Shown here: positions 46,731-55,412 of the stretch, in pieces
How positions within the stretch are numbered: the stretch's first letter is position 1
Layout of the letters: every line of letters begins with the position of its first letter
NCBI GenBank assembly: GCA_964640085.1
Contig: CAZXFA010000018.1
Span: forward strand, 1-59,523
Direction: 5' to 3'
Origin: CAZXFA01 sp964640085
Lineage (GTDB): Bacteria; Actinomycetota; UBA4738; HRBIN12
Length of the DNA: 59,523 nucleotides
The notes under the pieces: generated by a model
The model's input: only the letters and a program-made list of their open reading frames with translations
The model's database searches: none
Told to the model about the DNA's origin: nothing
Made by a program: the position numbers and the translations under genes

Positions 46731-48461
46731 ATGGGTCCCACCGACTACCTGAGAACGCTCGAGCGACGGTGGAAGATCCTCGTCGCATGCGTGCTCGTCG
46801 CCCTCACGGTCGGCTGGGTCTTCACGCGCGACGCACAGACCGCCGCCCCGGCTAGGAGCTACCGGGCAACCACGCACCTCATCAGCTCGTCGGCACTGTC
46901 CAACCTCTCGGCTGCGTACAGGGCTGCGACGAACCTCCAGACGGTCGCCGCGTTGGTGACCCTCGGCGACGTCCCTGCCCGCGTGGCTCAGCGGCTCGGC
47001 TCGGGGGCCGATCCGGCCGAGCTCACCCAGGCCGTCGCGGCGACCGCCGATCCCACGACCGGCCTCCTGACGATCGCGGCGACAGCCCCGAGCGCCCGAC
47101 GCGCCGAGCTCCTGGCCGATACGTTCGCCGAGGAACTGCTCGCCTCCCTGCGCGAGCGCAACACGGAGATCCTCTCGTCCCTCGAGGAACGTCTCGATGA
47201 CTTGGATCAGGAGATCTCGAGGCTCGATCGCCGGATCGAACGGGCGGATGGCGCAGCTCTGCGCTCTCTGACCAGTGAGCGTGAGGCTCTGGAGCTACAG
47301 CGGACGTCGGTGACGCAGCAGCACTCGCAGCTCGTGGCGGCGGCCGGTGGGAACGCCTCGGGGTTCGAGGTCGTGGAACCAGCGATGGCCACGCCCGTCG
47401 CGACGGATCTCGGGTTCGTGGCCCCGCGGTCCCGCACCGTTCGGCTCCTTCTCGTCGGAGTGGTCGGTCTGCTGCTGGGGGTCGTCGTCGCGCTGCTGCT
47501 CGAGCGGTTCGACTCGCGGATCCGATCCCGAGAGGATGCCGAGGAGGCATTCAAGCTGCCGGTCCTGAGCGAGGTCCCGGTCATCCCGCGCCGGCGGCGG
47601 AGGTCGGTCGTCGCCGGAGCCTTCCCGCACGCCCCCGCGACGGAGTCCTACGGGCTCCTCGCCGCGTCGATCCAGTTCGGACAGCGGGCTCACATCGCCG
47701 GCCGTGACACCGAGTCGCGGACGATCCTCGTCACGAGCCCCGCGCCCCTCGAGGGGAAGTCGACGACGGTCGCCAACCTGGCCGCGACGTTCGCGGAGAT
47801 CGGGAAGCGCGTGGTCGTGCTGTGCTGCGACTTCCGCCATCCGACGCTGCACTCGACCTTCGAGGTCCACCCCAGCCCCGGACTCTCCGAGGCCCTCCTC
47901 GCCGATCACCCCGTTGAGCTGTCGAGCTTGCTTCAGGCGACGCGGTTCGAACGCGTCTTCGTGCTCTCGACCGGGCGGACGCCCGACAACATCAGCGGCC
48001 TGTTCGGCTCGGATGGGATGCGGGCCCTGCTGAAAGCAGCTCGGGCGATCGCCGATGTGGTCCTGATCGACACCGCGCCGGTCCTGGCAGCGAGTGACTG
48101 GACGCAGCTCCTGCCGGAGGCCGAGACCGTGATTCTGGTCGCGCGAGCCGGCAAGACCGACGCGCGGTCGGCCGCGCGGACGATGGAGATCCTCTCGATC
48201 CTCCAGGCTCCGATCCACGGCGTCGTCCTGAACCGGATCCCGCGCTCCCTGATCGCCAGGCAAGGCTCCGGGTACGGCGGCTACGGACGCCCGCGCGACG
48301 CCGAGCCGGCGGGCGCCGGCTCCGGCCCCACGCCCCACAGCGCCGAGGTGGAGAGCGTGGGCGAAGTGATCGCGGTCGACGGACGGAGGGCGAGCTCGGA
48401 TGGAGGGAACGCCCCATCTGGCGCATCCGTTCCCGAGGGGCTGCGGAGGACGGGTCGGTGA
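46731..48461 (+). CDS. Polysaccharide co-polymerase / bacterial tyrosine kinase fusion
   Basis: The 576-residue protein has a Wzz domain with TM1 (about 16-32, ILVACVLVALTVGWVF), a coiled coil near residues 140-190, and TM2 (LLLVGVVGLLLGVVVALLL). The cytoplasmic kinase has Walker A SPAPLEGKST and Walker B DVVLIDTAPV. Walker A' reads VVVLCCDFRHP, with Cys in place of the first Asp of D-x-D-x-R. The C-terminus has only two Tyr (GYGGYGRP). It controls chain length and export of surface polysaccharide. The altered A' motif may weaken kinase action. Confidence 0.88.
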   Translation: MGPTDYLRTLERRWKILVACVLVALTVGWVFTRDAQTAAPARSYRATTHLISSSALSNLSAAYRAATNLQTVAALVTLGDVPARVAQRLGSGADPAELTQAVAATADPTTGLLTIAATAPSARRAELLADTFAEELLASLRERNTEILSSLEERLDDLDQEISRLDRRIERADGAALRSLTSEREALELQRTSVTQQHSQLVAAAGGNASGFEVVEPAMATPVATDLGFVAPRSRTVRLLLVGVVGLLLGVVVALLLERFDSRIRSREDAEEAFKLPVLSEVPVIPRRRRRSVVAGAFPHAPATESYGLLAASIQFGQRAHIAGRDTESRTILVTSPAPLEGKSTTVANLAATFAEIGKRVVVLCCDFRHPTLHSTFEVHPSPGLSEALLADHPVELSSLLQATRFERVFVLSTGRTPDNISGLFGSDGMRALLKAARAIADVVLIDTAPVLAASDWTQLLPEAETVILVARAGKTDARSAARTMEILSILQAPIHGVVLNRIPRSLIARQGSGYGGYGRPRDAEPAGAGSGPTPHSAEVESVGEVIAVDGRRASSDGGNAPSGASVPEGLRRTGR

Positions 48462-48579
48462 CCCTCACCGCTGACGGATGGGGTTCCTCGGTCTCGGCGA
48501 CCACGCGGCGGTTCCTGTGTGGCCATCGGGGGAGCGAGCGACTCCGTCCACCCCGTTCGGCAACCCTGGGAGGAGGATG

Positions 48580-48825
48580 ATGAACACGGCCAGCACCATC
48601 CGCGAGTACATCAACGACGAGCTCCTGGTTGCGGACGGGGCCTCCCTCCGAGACGACACGCCGCTGTGGGGCGGCGTGCTCGACTCTGTCGGTCTCATGC
48701 AGCTGATCACCTTCATCGAGGAGCGATTCGAGGTCGAGATCGCGGACGACGAGCTGACGTCGGCTCACTTCGGCACGATCTCGGACATCGCCGTCCTCGT
48801 GGATCGCAAGGTCGCGAGCGCTTGA
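48580..48825 (+). CDS. Acyl/peptidyl carrier protein
   Basis: The 81-residue product has the carrier signature LWGGVLDSVGLMQLITFIEERF, with Ser in D-S-V as the phosphopantetheine site, and a normal four-helix length. It is not the fatty-acid ACP by context. It is followed directly by an acyl-CoA-dehydrogenase-like gene and an adenylation enzyme, so it probably holds an aminoacyl group. GGGAGG lies 6 nt before the ATG (an ATG one codon earlier is equally possible). The stop overlaps the next TTG. Confidence 0.88.
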   Translation: MNTASTIREYINDELLVADGASLRDDTPLWGGVLDSVGLMQLITFIEERFEVEIADDELTSAHFGTISDIAVLVDRKVASA

Positions 48826-49988
48826 CCGCCGGGACGTCACCGTTGCTGGGATGGGTGACCGAGGAGCAGGCCTCGTTCCACGACGCGGTCCTCGACTTCG
48901 CCCGCACGCTCCCACGCGACGACGTCCGGACCCTCGACCGGGACGGTGGCTTCTCCCGCGAGCGCTGGCGCCGCTGCGGCGAGTTCGGGATCCAGGGCCT
49001 CCCCGCGCCCGAGGCGTACGGAGGCGGCGGCGCCGATGTGGTGACCACGATCCTGGCGCTCGAGGCGCTCGGCTACGGATGCACGGACAACGGCCTCGTG
49101 TTCTCGATCAACGCGCACCTGTGGACCAGCGTGGTACCGCTTTGGACGTTCGGAACGGAGAAGCAGAAGCAGGAGTGGTTGCCCGGGCTGTGCTCGGGCG
49201 AGTTGATCGGGTGCCACGCGATCACCGAACCCGACGCTGGTTCGGATCCCTTCTCCCTCGCCGCCTCTGCCAAGCGGACGGACGGCGGCTTCATCCTCAG
49301 CGGCAGGAAGACGTTCATCACGAACGCGCCCGTGGCGGACCTCGTGATCATCTTCGCTCGGACCAGCGAGGGGTTCGGACCATACGGCATCACGGCCTTC
49401 CTGGTCCCTGCCGGGACGCCCGGCATGGAAGCGGCCGGCGAGATCGACAAGATGGGCCTTCGGACCTCGCCGATGTCGGAGGTCGTGCTCCAGGACTGCG
49501 TCGTGCCTGAGTCCGCGGTGCTGGGCCGGGTGGGTCGTGGCGCCGAGGTCTTCCAGCGCTCGATGGAATGGGAGCGCGCGTGCATCATGGCGAGCCAGGT
49601 CGGGGTGATGCGCCGCACGATGGAGACGTCCATCGCGTACGCACGGGAGCGCCGGCAGTTCGGCCAGCCGATCGGGAAGTTCGAGTCGATCGCGGACAAG
49701 ATCGCGGACATGCGGGTGGCCGTCGACGCTGGGCACGCGCTCGTCCTGCAGGTCGGCCGCCTGATGGATCAGGGCAGGGACACGACCCTGGAGTCGGCGA
49801 TCGCCAAACTGTTCGTCAGCGAGGCCAACGTCCGCGCCCACCTCGACGCCGTTCAGATCCACGGCGGCTACGGGTACACGCGGGACTTCGAGGTCGAGCG
49901 CGCCCTCCGCGATGCCATCGGTGGGCGGATCTATTCAGGGACGTCCGAGATCCAGCGGCGGATCATCGCGCGCCGCCTGGGCCTATGA
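48822..49988 (+). CDS. Acyl-CoA dehydrogenase-like flavoprotein (candidate prolyl-carrier dehydrogenase)
   Basis: The 388-residue protein has ACAD motifs: CHAITEPDAGSDPFSLAASAKRTDGG, KTFITNAPVADL, YARERRQFGQPIGKF, VQIHGGYGYTRDFEVERALRDA and IYSGTSEIQRRIIAR. The usual catalytic Glu of YEGT is Ser here. Instead Glu251 in MEWERACIMA occupies the isovaleryl-CoA-dehydrogenase-type position, as in the L-prolyl-S-PCP dehydrogenases (PltE, RedW, PigA). The start is TTG overlapping the carrier gene. With its neighbours it could oxidise prolyl-carrier to pyrrolyl-2-carboxyl-carrier. Confidence 0.8.
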   Translation: MTAGTSPLLGWVTEEQASFHDAVLDFARTLPRDDVRTLDRDGGFSRERWRRCGEFGIQGLPAPEAYGGGGADVVTTILALEALGYGCTDNGLVFSINAHLWTSVVPLWTFGTEKQKQEWLPGLCSGELIGCHAITEPDAGSDPFSLAASAKRTDGGFILSGRKTFITNAPVADLVIIFARTSEGFGPYGITAFLVPAGTPGMEAAGEIDKMGLRTSPMSEVVLQDCVVPESAVLGRVGRGAEVFQRSMEWERACIMASQVGVMRRTMETSIAYARERRQFGQPIGKFESIADKIADMRVAVDAGHALVLQVGRLMDQGRDTTLESAIAKLFVSEANVRAHLDAVQIHGGYGYTRDFEVERALRDAIGGRIYSGTSEIQRRIIARRLGL

Positions 49989-50019
49989 GCCGCGATCACG
50001 GCCGCCGTCGGAGGACGCC

Positions 50020-51609
50020 GTGATCCCCTTCGCGCTGCCCCACCTCCTACAGAGAGCGGCTTCGTCTCGGCCGGACGGCGTCGCGATCACCGGCCGCGGG
50101 CAGACGCTGACGTACGCGGAGCTCCACCGGCAGGCGGGAGCCGTCGCCGCGGTCCTGCTCGATGCGGGGGTTCGGCGGGGGGACCGGGTGGCGCTCTTCC
50201 TGCCGAAGAGCGTCGACGTGGTCGCGACCATCTATGGGACGATGACGGCCGGCGCCGCCTACGTACCCATCGATCCTACGTCGCCGATCCCGAGGGCCGC
50301 CGCCATCGCGCGGGACTGCACCGTGAGTGCGGTCGTCACCACGCCTGACCGGGCGCCGGCGTTCCTGGCGGGTCTGGGCGACCATCGCCCGCGGCTCGTC
50401 CTGCTCGCCGGCGACGATCCGTCGGCGGCCGATCTCGATGTTCCGACGCTCGGCGTCGCTGCGGCGATCGCGTCGGGCCGATCCGTCCCGCCGGCGCCGG
50501 TCATCGACACCGATCTCGCCTACATCCTGTACACGTCCGGCTCGACCGGGACGCCGAAGGGCGTGATGCTCACCCACCGACACGCGTTGACGTTCGTCGA
50601 GTGGTGTGCCGGCGCCATCGGGACCGGGCCGGAGGACCGGTTCTCGAACCACGCGCCCTTCCACTTCGATCTATCGGTCTTCGATCTGTACGTGGCTGCC
50701 TACGGGGCGGCTTCGGTTTCGATCGTCCCCGAGGAGTGGGCCTACTTCGGGCGGGACCTCGCGCGGTTCATCCGGGAGGAGGACATCACGGTCTGGTACT
50801 CGGTCCCTTCGGCGCTGATGGTCCTGACCGGCGCGGCGAAGGAGACGGACTCCTTCCCGACGCTCCGCGCCGTCGTCTTCGCCGGCGAGGTCTACCCGAC
50901 GAAGCACCTTCGTGCGCTGAGGACCCTGATCCCGAACGTGGCGCTCTGGAACCTCTACGGCCCGACCGAGACCAACGTCTGCACCTACTACCGCGTCGGC
51001 GACCTCCCCGAGAACGATGCCCCGATCCCGATCGGGCGGGCCTGCGAGAACACCGAGGTGTTCGCGCTGCGCGAGGACGGGACCGTCGCCAGCGTCGGCG
51101 AGGAGGGCGAACTGTTCGTGCGCGGGTCGGCGCTCATGGAGGGCTACTGGGGTCGGCCCGAGCGTTCGGCGGAGGTGCTCGTCGCCGACCCTCGACGATC
51201 GGGGACGTCGGAGCTCGTGTACCGCACCGGGGACCTCGTCCGGCTGCAGGCAGACGGGGACTACGAGTTCCTCGGACGCCGTGACCATCAGATCAAGAGC
51301 CGTGGCTACCGGATCGAGCTCGGAGAGGTGGAGGCCGCGCTGAACGCGGATCCGAACCTCGAGGCTGCTGTCGCCGTCGCCGTCCCACACGAGGACTGGG
51401 GCAAGGCGATCGTCGCCTACGTGGTGCCGGGCGACGGGCGCATGGTCTCCGAGATCGACGTCAAGCGTCGGGCCGTCCGGACGCTTCCCCGGCACATGGT
51501 CCCGGCCCGGGTCGAGGTCACCGGAGGCCTCCCGAGGACGTCCACCGGAAAGGTCGACCGCCGCCGCGTGGAGGAGCAGGCGACGTCGAGGGCGTGGTCG
51601 TGGGAATGA
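50020..51609 (+). CDS. Stand-alone amino-acid adenylation enzyme, proline-like code
   Basis: The 529-residue protein has A-domain core motifs: LTYAEL, AGAAYVPIDP, LAYILYTSGSTGTPKGVMLTH (A3), NHAPFHFDLSVFDLY (A4), NLYGPTETNVC (A5), GELFVRG, YRTGDLVR (A7), GRRDHQIKSRGYRIELGEVE (A8) and PRTSTGKVDRR (A10 Lys). Aligning to GrsA by eye gives the code D-L-F-Y-V-A-L-V-C-K, which from memory differs at two positions from the DLLYLALVCK of the PltF/RedM prolyl ligases. It has no carrier or condensation domain. The GTG follows GGAGGA. Confidence 0.85.
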   Translation: MIPFALPHLLQRAASSRPDGVAITGRGQTLTYAELHRQAGAVAAVLLDAGVRRGDRVALFLPKSVDVVATIYGTMTAGAAYVPIDPTSPIPRAAAIARDCTVSAVVTTPDRAPAFLAGLGDHRPRLVLLAGDDPSAADLDVPTLGVAAAIASGRSVPPAPVIDTDLAYILYTSGSTGTPKGVMLTHRHALTFVEWCAGAIGTGPEDRFSNHAPFHFDLSVFDLYVAAYGAASVSIVPEEWAYFGRDLARFIREEDITVWYSVPSALMVLTGAAKETDSFPTLRAVVFAGEVYPTKHLRALRTLIPNVALWNLYGPTETNVCTYYRVGDLPENDAPIPIGRACENTEVFALREDGTVASVGEEGELFVRGSALMEGYWGRPERSAEVLVADPRRSGTSELVYRTGDLVRLQADGDYEFLGRRDHQIKSRGYRIELGEVEAALNADPNLEAAVAVAVPHEDWGKAIVAYVVPGDGRMVSEIDVKRRAVRTLPRHMVPARVEVTGGLPRTSTGKVDRRRVEEQATSRAWSWE

Positions 51610-52766
51610 GGCCACCGGGGAGGGCCGGGATCCGTGCGAGCGTGTTGACGCTGACGGCCGTGCAGGTGGCGCTGGCCGCTCCTGTTCCGAGCCTCGCCCA
51701 GGGTTCGGTCCAGGTGCGATCGGACATCCCATTCGCCACGCACGGTGGCATCGAGCTGCTGCTGGACGCTTACGTGCCGGCGGGCGAGGGCCCGTTCCCC
51801 GCGGTGGTCGTGATCCCCGGTGGCCGGTGGGCGAACATCGACAGGACCAAGCACGCCGACGTGCCCGCGTACTTCGCCGAGCACGGCGTGGCCGCCTTCG
51901 CGATCGACTACCGCTCGGCGCTGGAGTTCCCCTACCCAGCCGCCGTGGACGACGTCACCGCGGGGATCCGCTGGGTGCGCGGGCACGCCGCCGAGTTCGA
52001 CGTCGACGCGACCCGGCTCGGCGCGATCGGGGTCTCGGCCGGGGGGCACCTGGCGGCGTTGGTCGGGTCGATGGGCTCGGGACCAACCGACCGCGGGGCG
52101 CGGGTCCGGGTCGTCGCGTCGTGGTCCGGGCCGATGGACCTGGCCTCGCTCGTGGACTCCGAGGACGAGGAGCTCCGAGGGGCCGTGCGCGGGTTCCTTG
52201 GGTGTTCGGACAGCGAGCCGTGCGAGGAGGTGGCCCGGGCGGCCTCGCCGATCACCTACGTCGATCCCACCGATCCCTCGATGGTCCTGATCAACAGCGA
52301 CGAGGAGATCATCCCGGTCGCCCAGGCGACGGGGATGGCGGCGGCACTGACGGAGGCCGGGGTCGAGAACGACGTTAGGATCGTGACCGGCGGCCACGGC
52401 GCCGGGTACGGCGGGGGCAACAAGGTCCTCGACCTGGTGATCCCCTTCGTCCGCGCGTGGCTCGACGGGCGTCCGGCTCCCGAGCAGCCCGAAGGGGAGG
52501 TCGGCGCCGAAGACGCCGCGACGGGCAAGGGCGGCGACGGGACGGCGGCCGCGGTCCCGTCGGCCATCCCGTCCGGAGAGCCGGCGTCGAACCCCGGGGC
52601 GTCGGCGACCGCCGTCAGGACCGGGACGACGTCGGCCGTGGTCGTCGCCATCGCGCTGGTCGCGTCGGTTCTCGTCGCGGTGCAGCTGTTCGTGATCGCC
52701 CGGCTCCGTCGCCGCGTCGCCGACCTCTCTGGTCCTCGATCCTCGCCGGGAACGGAGGGCACGTGA
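51606..52766 (+). CDS. Exported, membrane-anchored alpha/beta hydrolase
   Basis: The 386-residue product has a signal peptide (RASVLTLTAVQVALAAPVPSLAQ), a BD-FAE/esterase-type domain with VVVIPGGRWANIDRTKHADV (oxyanion region), the nucleophile elbow GAIGVSAGGHLAALVG (G-x-S-x-G), Asp in LINSDEEIIPVAQ and a His in TGGHGAGY, a Pro/Ala/Gly linker of about 60 residues and a C-terminal TM (SAVVVAIALVASVLVAVQLFVIA) with basic stop. It should act outside the membrane as esterase or acyltransferase on a glycan. The ATG overlaps the adenylation gene. GTGs upstream are alternatives. Confidence 0.8.
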   Translation: MRPPGRAGIRASVLTLTAVQVALAAPVPSLAQGSVQVRSDIPFATHGGIELLLDAYVPAGEGPFPAVVVIPGGRWANIDRTKHADVPAYFAEHGVAAFAIDYRSALEFPYPAAVDDVTAGIRWVRGHAAEFDVDATRLGAIGVSAGGHLAALVGSMGSGPTDRGARVRVVASWSGPMDLASLVDSEDEELRGAVRGFLGCSDSEPCEEVARAASPITYVDPTDPSMVLINSDEEIIPVAQATGMAAALTEAGVENDVRIVTGGHGAGYGGGNKVLDLVIPFVRAWLDGRPAPEQPEGEVGAEDAATGKGGDGTAAAVPSAIPSGEPASNPGASATAVRTGTTSAVVVAIALVASVLVAVQLFVIARLRRRVADLSGPRSSPGTEGT

Positions 52767-53827
52767 GCGAACCTCGGGTCGCCCCATTCCCGTTCATCGT
52801 CGCGCGCGGCCGATCGGGCACGACGCTTCTTCGAGCGATGCTCGACGCACACCCGGACATGGCCGTCCCCAACGAGTCCCATTTCGTCGTCCAGTTCGCG
52901 AAGCGTCGCGCACGGTACGAGACGCCTGCCGGGCTCGACGTGGAGCGGTTCACCCGGGACCTGCTCGACCATTGGGCCTTCCGGCGCTGGGAGCTCCCCG
53001 GCCGAGCCGTGCTCGAGGCCCTCGTGGCCTCGCCGCCGGCCGATCTCCCCGAGGCGATCCGCACGGTGTACGGGGCGTACGCGCGCAACCTGGGGAAGCC
53101 TCGGTACGGAGACAAGACGCCGAGCTACGTGCTCAGCATCGACCTGCTCGCTCGGACCTTCCAGGAAGCCGTCTTCATCCACCTGATCAGGGACGGCCGC
53201 GACGTCGCCCTGTCGTATCTCGACACCGACTTCGGGTCCCGGACCCTGGGTCAGGCGGCGATCTACTGGGACCGCTTCGTGCGGGCCGGGCGCAAGGCGG
53301 GGCATCGGCTCGGCCCCGAGCGATACCGGGAGATCAGGTACGAGGACCTCGTGCGCGATCCCGAGGCGGTCCTGGCCGAGCTCTGCCCGTTCGTCGGTCT
53401 GCCGTTCGACCACCGCATGCTTCGGTACCACGAGCGCGCGGACCGGCTCGTCCCGGGGCTGTCGCACCAGGAGCACCACCGCAACCTGTACAGGCCGCCG
53501 ACGGCGGGTCTCCGGGACTGGCGCCGCCAGCTTTCGCCGAGGGACGTGGCCGTCTTCGAGACGTTCGCCGGTGAGCTGCTCGACGAGCTCGGCTACGAGC
53601 GCTCGAACGTGAAGCACGGCGTGGGCGACTCGCTCGCCATCGTCCGATTCCGTGTGGGAACGGGCGTCCGCCGGATCGCGCACGGAGCCCGGGTCCGCGT
53701 CCGCAAGGCGGGGAAGCGGGTCGTCCGAAGGATCGCCCACCGGTCACCGGTCCGCGTACCGGGGTTCGTCTCGTCTCGTTCTCGTCGCGCCCGTCGGGCG
53801 GACGTCGGCTCGGAGGTGGATCGATGA
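52763..53827 (+). CDS. Sulfotransferase 1
   Basis: The 354-residue protein has the 5'-phosphosulfate loop FIVARGRSGTTLLRAMLDAHP (R-S-G-T-T-L), the 3'-phosphate motif FIHLIRDGRDVALSYL with the conserved Arg and Ser, and YEDLVRDPEAVLAELCPFVGLPF. It uses PAPS to sulfate an acceptor, most likely a sugar. The last 60 residues are a strongly basic tail (many Arg/Lys), perhaps for membrane or polyanion contact. GTG overlaps the hydrolase gene and the stop overlaps the next ATG, so it belongs to the same operon. Confidence 0.88.
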   Translation: MSEPRVAPFPFIVARGRSGTTLLRAMLDAHPDMAVPNESHFVVQFAKRRARYETPAGLDVERFTRDLLDHWAFRRWELPGRAVLEALVASPPADLPEAIRTVYGAYARNLGKPRYGDKTPSYVLSIDLLARTFQEAVFIHLIRDGRDVALSYLDTDFGSRTLGQAAIYWDRFVRAGRKAGHRLGPERYREIRYEDLVRDPEAVLAELCPFVGLPFDHRMLRYHERADRLVPGLSHQEHHRNLYRPPTAGLRDWRRQLSPRDVAVFETFAGELLDELGYERSNVKHGVGDSLAIVRFRVGTGVRRIAHGARVRVRKAGKRVVRRIAHRSPVRVPGFVSSRSRRARRADVGSEVDR

Positions 53828-55131
53828 AGGGAACCGCAGTGCTTCGACGCCGGATCCTCTCCAAGCAGGCGACGGTCGTCGTCGTCGGTCAAGGCTACGT
53901 CGGCGTGTCGCTCACGTGCGCCGCCTCGGAGGCCGGCTTCCATGTCGTAGGCGTCGACGTCGACCCCTCCAGGATCGCCGAACTGGCTGGAGGGGTGCTC
54001 TCGGTGCCGGGAGTGAGCCAGAGGCTGTTCGACGCAGGGATGGAAGCCGGGAACGCCACGTTCACCACCGACGCCGAGGCGATCCGGGACGGCGAAGTGA
54101 TCCTGATCTGTGTCCCGACGCCCGTCCGTGACCACACCCCCGACCTCTCGTTCGTCGAGCGTGCCGCCCAGGACGTCGCGGAGCGCCTGCAGCCGGGTCG
54201 GCTGGTCCTCCTGGAGTCGACCACGTACCCCGGGACGACCGAGGAGCTCGTGCGGCCGCTCCTGGAGGCCTCGGGGCTGGTCACGGGCCGCGATTTCCTC
54301 CTCGCCTACTCGCCCGAGCGCATCGATCCCGGGAACCAAGAGTTCGGACTCCGGAACACGCCCAAGATCGTCGGTGGCATCTCGCCGGAGGCGACCGGGC
54401 TCGCCGGTCTGTTCTACGAACAGATCGTCGACAAGGTCACCGTCGTGTCCTCCTGCCGCGCCGCGGAGCTCGCCAAGCTCCTGGAGAACACGTTCCGCCA
54501 CGTGAACATCGCGCTGGTCAACGAGATGGCCGCCTTGTGCCACGAGATGGGCATCGATGTCTGGGAGGTGATCGAGGCGGCCGCGACCAAGCCGTTCGGG
54601 TTCATGACGTTCACGCCGGGACCGGGGGTGGGGGGCCACTGCATCCCCCTCGACCCTGCGTACCTAGCCTGGCAGGTCCGCCGCGACGTCGGGTACCAGT
54701 TCCGCATCCTCGAGCAGGCTCAAGACATCAACGCCCAGATGCCCCGCTACGTGGCCGCCAGGATCGGCGAGGCGCTGAACGATGCCGGGAAGCCGGTCAA
54801 GGCCTCACAGATCCTCGTCCTCGGTGTCGCATACAAGCCGGACGTGGGTGACACGCGTGAGTCCCCGGCTCTGAAGACCATGACGCTGCTCTACCGGCGA
54901 GGAGCGGAGGTCGCGTTCCACGATCCCCTTGCGGCCGAGGTGCAGGTGAACGGGAAGCTCATGGCGAGCGTCGAGCTCACGCAGCGGGAGATCGCGAGGG
55001 CGGACTGCGTCGTGGTCCTCACACCGCACAGCACATACGATCTCGACTGGATCGCGGATCACGCCGCTCTGGTCTTCGACGCGCGCAACGCGTACGGGGC
55101 GAACCGACGACCGAACGTGGTGCGGCTGTGA
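53824..55131 (+). CDS. UDP-N-acetylhexosamine 6-dehydrogenase (WecC/WbpA-like)
   Basis: The 435-residue enzyme has VVVVGQGYVGVSLTCAASEAGFHVVGVDVD, LICVPTPVRDHTPDLS, ESTTYPGTTEELV, AYSPERIDPGN, the Lys region LENTFRHVNIALVNEMA and the catalytic Cys in GPGVGGHCIPLDPAYLAW. The HCIPLDP form is typical of UDP-GlcNAc/ManNAc 6-dehydrogenases rather than UDP-glucose dehydrogenase. It would supply a HexNAc-uronic acid for the exported polymer. It overlaps both neighbours by 4 nt. Confidence 0.92.
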   Translation: MKGTAVLRRRILSKQATVVVVGQGYVGVSLTCAASEAGFHVVGVDVDPSRIAELAGGVLSVPGVSQRLFDAGMEAGNATFTTDAEAIRDGEVILICVPTPVRDHTPDLSFVERAAQDVAERLQPGRLVLLESTTYPGTTEELVRPLLEASGLVTGRDFLLAYSPERIDPGNQEFGLRNTPKIVGGISPEATGLAGLFYEQIVDKVTVVSSCRAAELAKLLENTFRHVNIALVNEMAALCHEMGIDVWEVIEAAATKPFGFMTFTPGPGVGGHCIPLDPAYLAWQVRRDVGYQFRILEQAQDINAQMPRYVAARIGEALNDAGKPVKASQILVLGVAYKPDVGDTRESPALKTMTLLYRRGAEVAFHDPLAAEVQVNGKLMASVELTQREIARADCVVVLTPHSTYDLDWIADHAALVFDARNAYGANRRPNVVRL

Positions 55132-55412
55132 GCGGATCGTCCGCCTACCGGCGATCGCCCACCGCGCTCTGGCGGCGCGTGGGGGACCAGGTCCTCCTTG
55201 CCGACGCGGAAGGCGCTGAGGTCCACGCCCTCTCCGCCACGGCATCGGCGACCTGGCTCCTGCTGGACGGCCCACGGACGCGCGAGGCGCTCGTGGCCGC
55301 GCTGGCGTCGGGATTCGGTGGGGAGCCGACGGAGGTCGCCGGCAACGTGGACCGGCTGCTGGAACGACTCGAGGTGGAGGGCTGGGTCTTCCGGACGGTG
55401 GGGGATGTCTGA
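55128..55412 (+). CDS. Second PqqD-family protein
   Basis: The 94-residue product has SPTALWRRVGDQVLLADAEGAEVHALSATASATWLLLDGPRTREALVAALASGFGGEPTEVAGNVDRLLERLEVEGWVF, a PqqD fold with the usual strand pair (V-L-L-x-x-x-x-G-x-x-x-L-x-x-T-A). It is GTG-coupled to the dehydrogenase and overlaps the nucleotidyltransferase by 8 nt. PqqD plus this type of nucleotidyltransferase is a recurrent pair. No radical SAM enzyme or precursor peptide is seen next to it. Confidence 0.8.
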   Translation: MSGSSAYRRSPTALWRRVGDQVLLADAEGAEVHALSATASATWLLLDGPRTREALVAALASGFGGEPTEVAGNVDRLLERLEVEGWVFRTVGDV

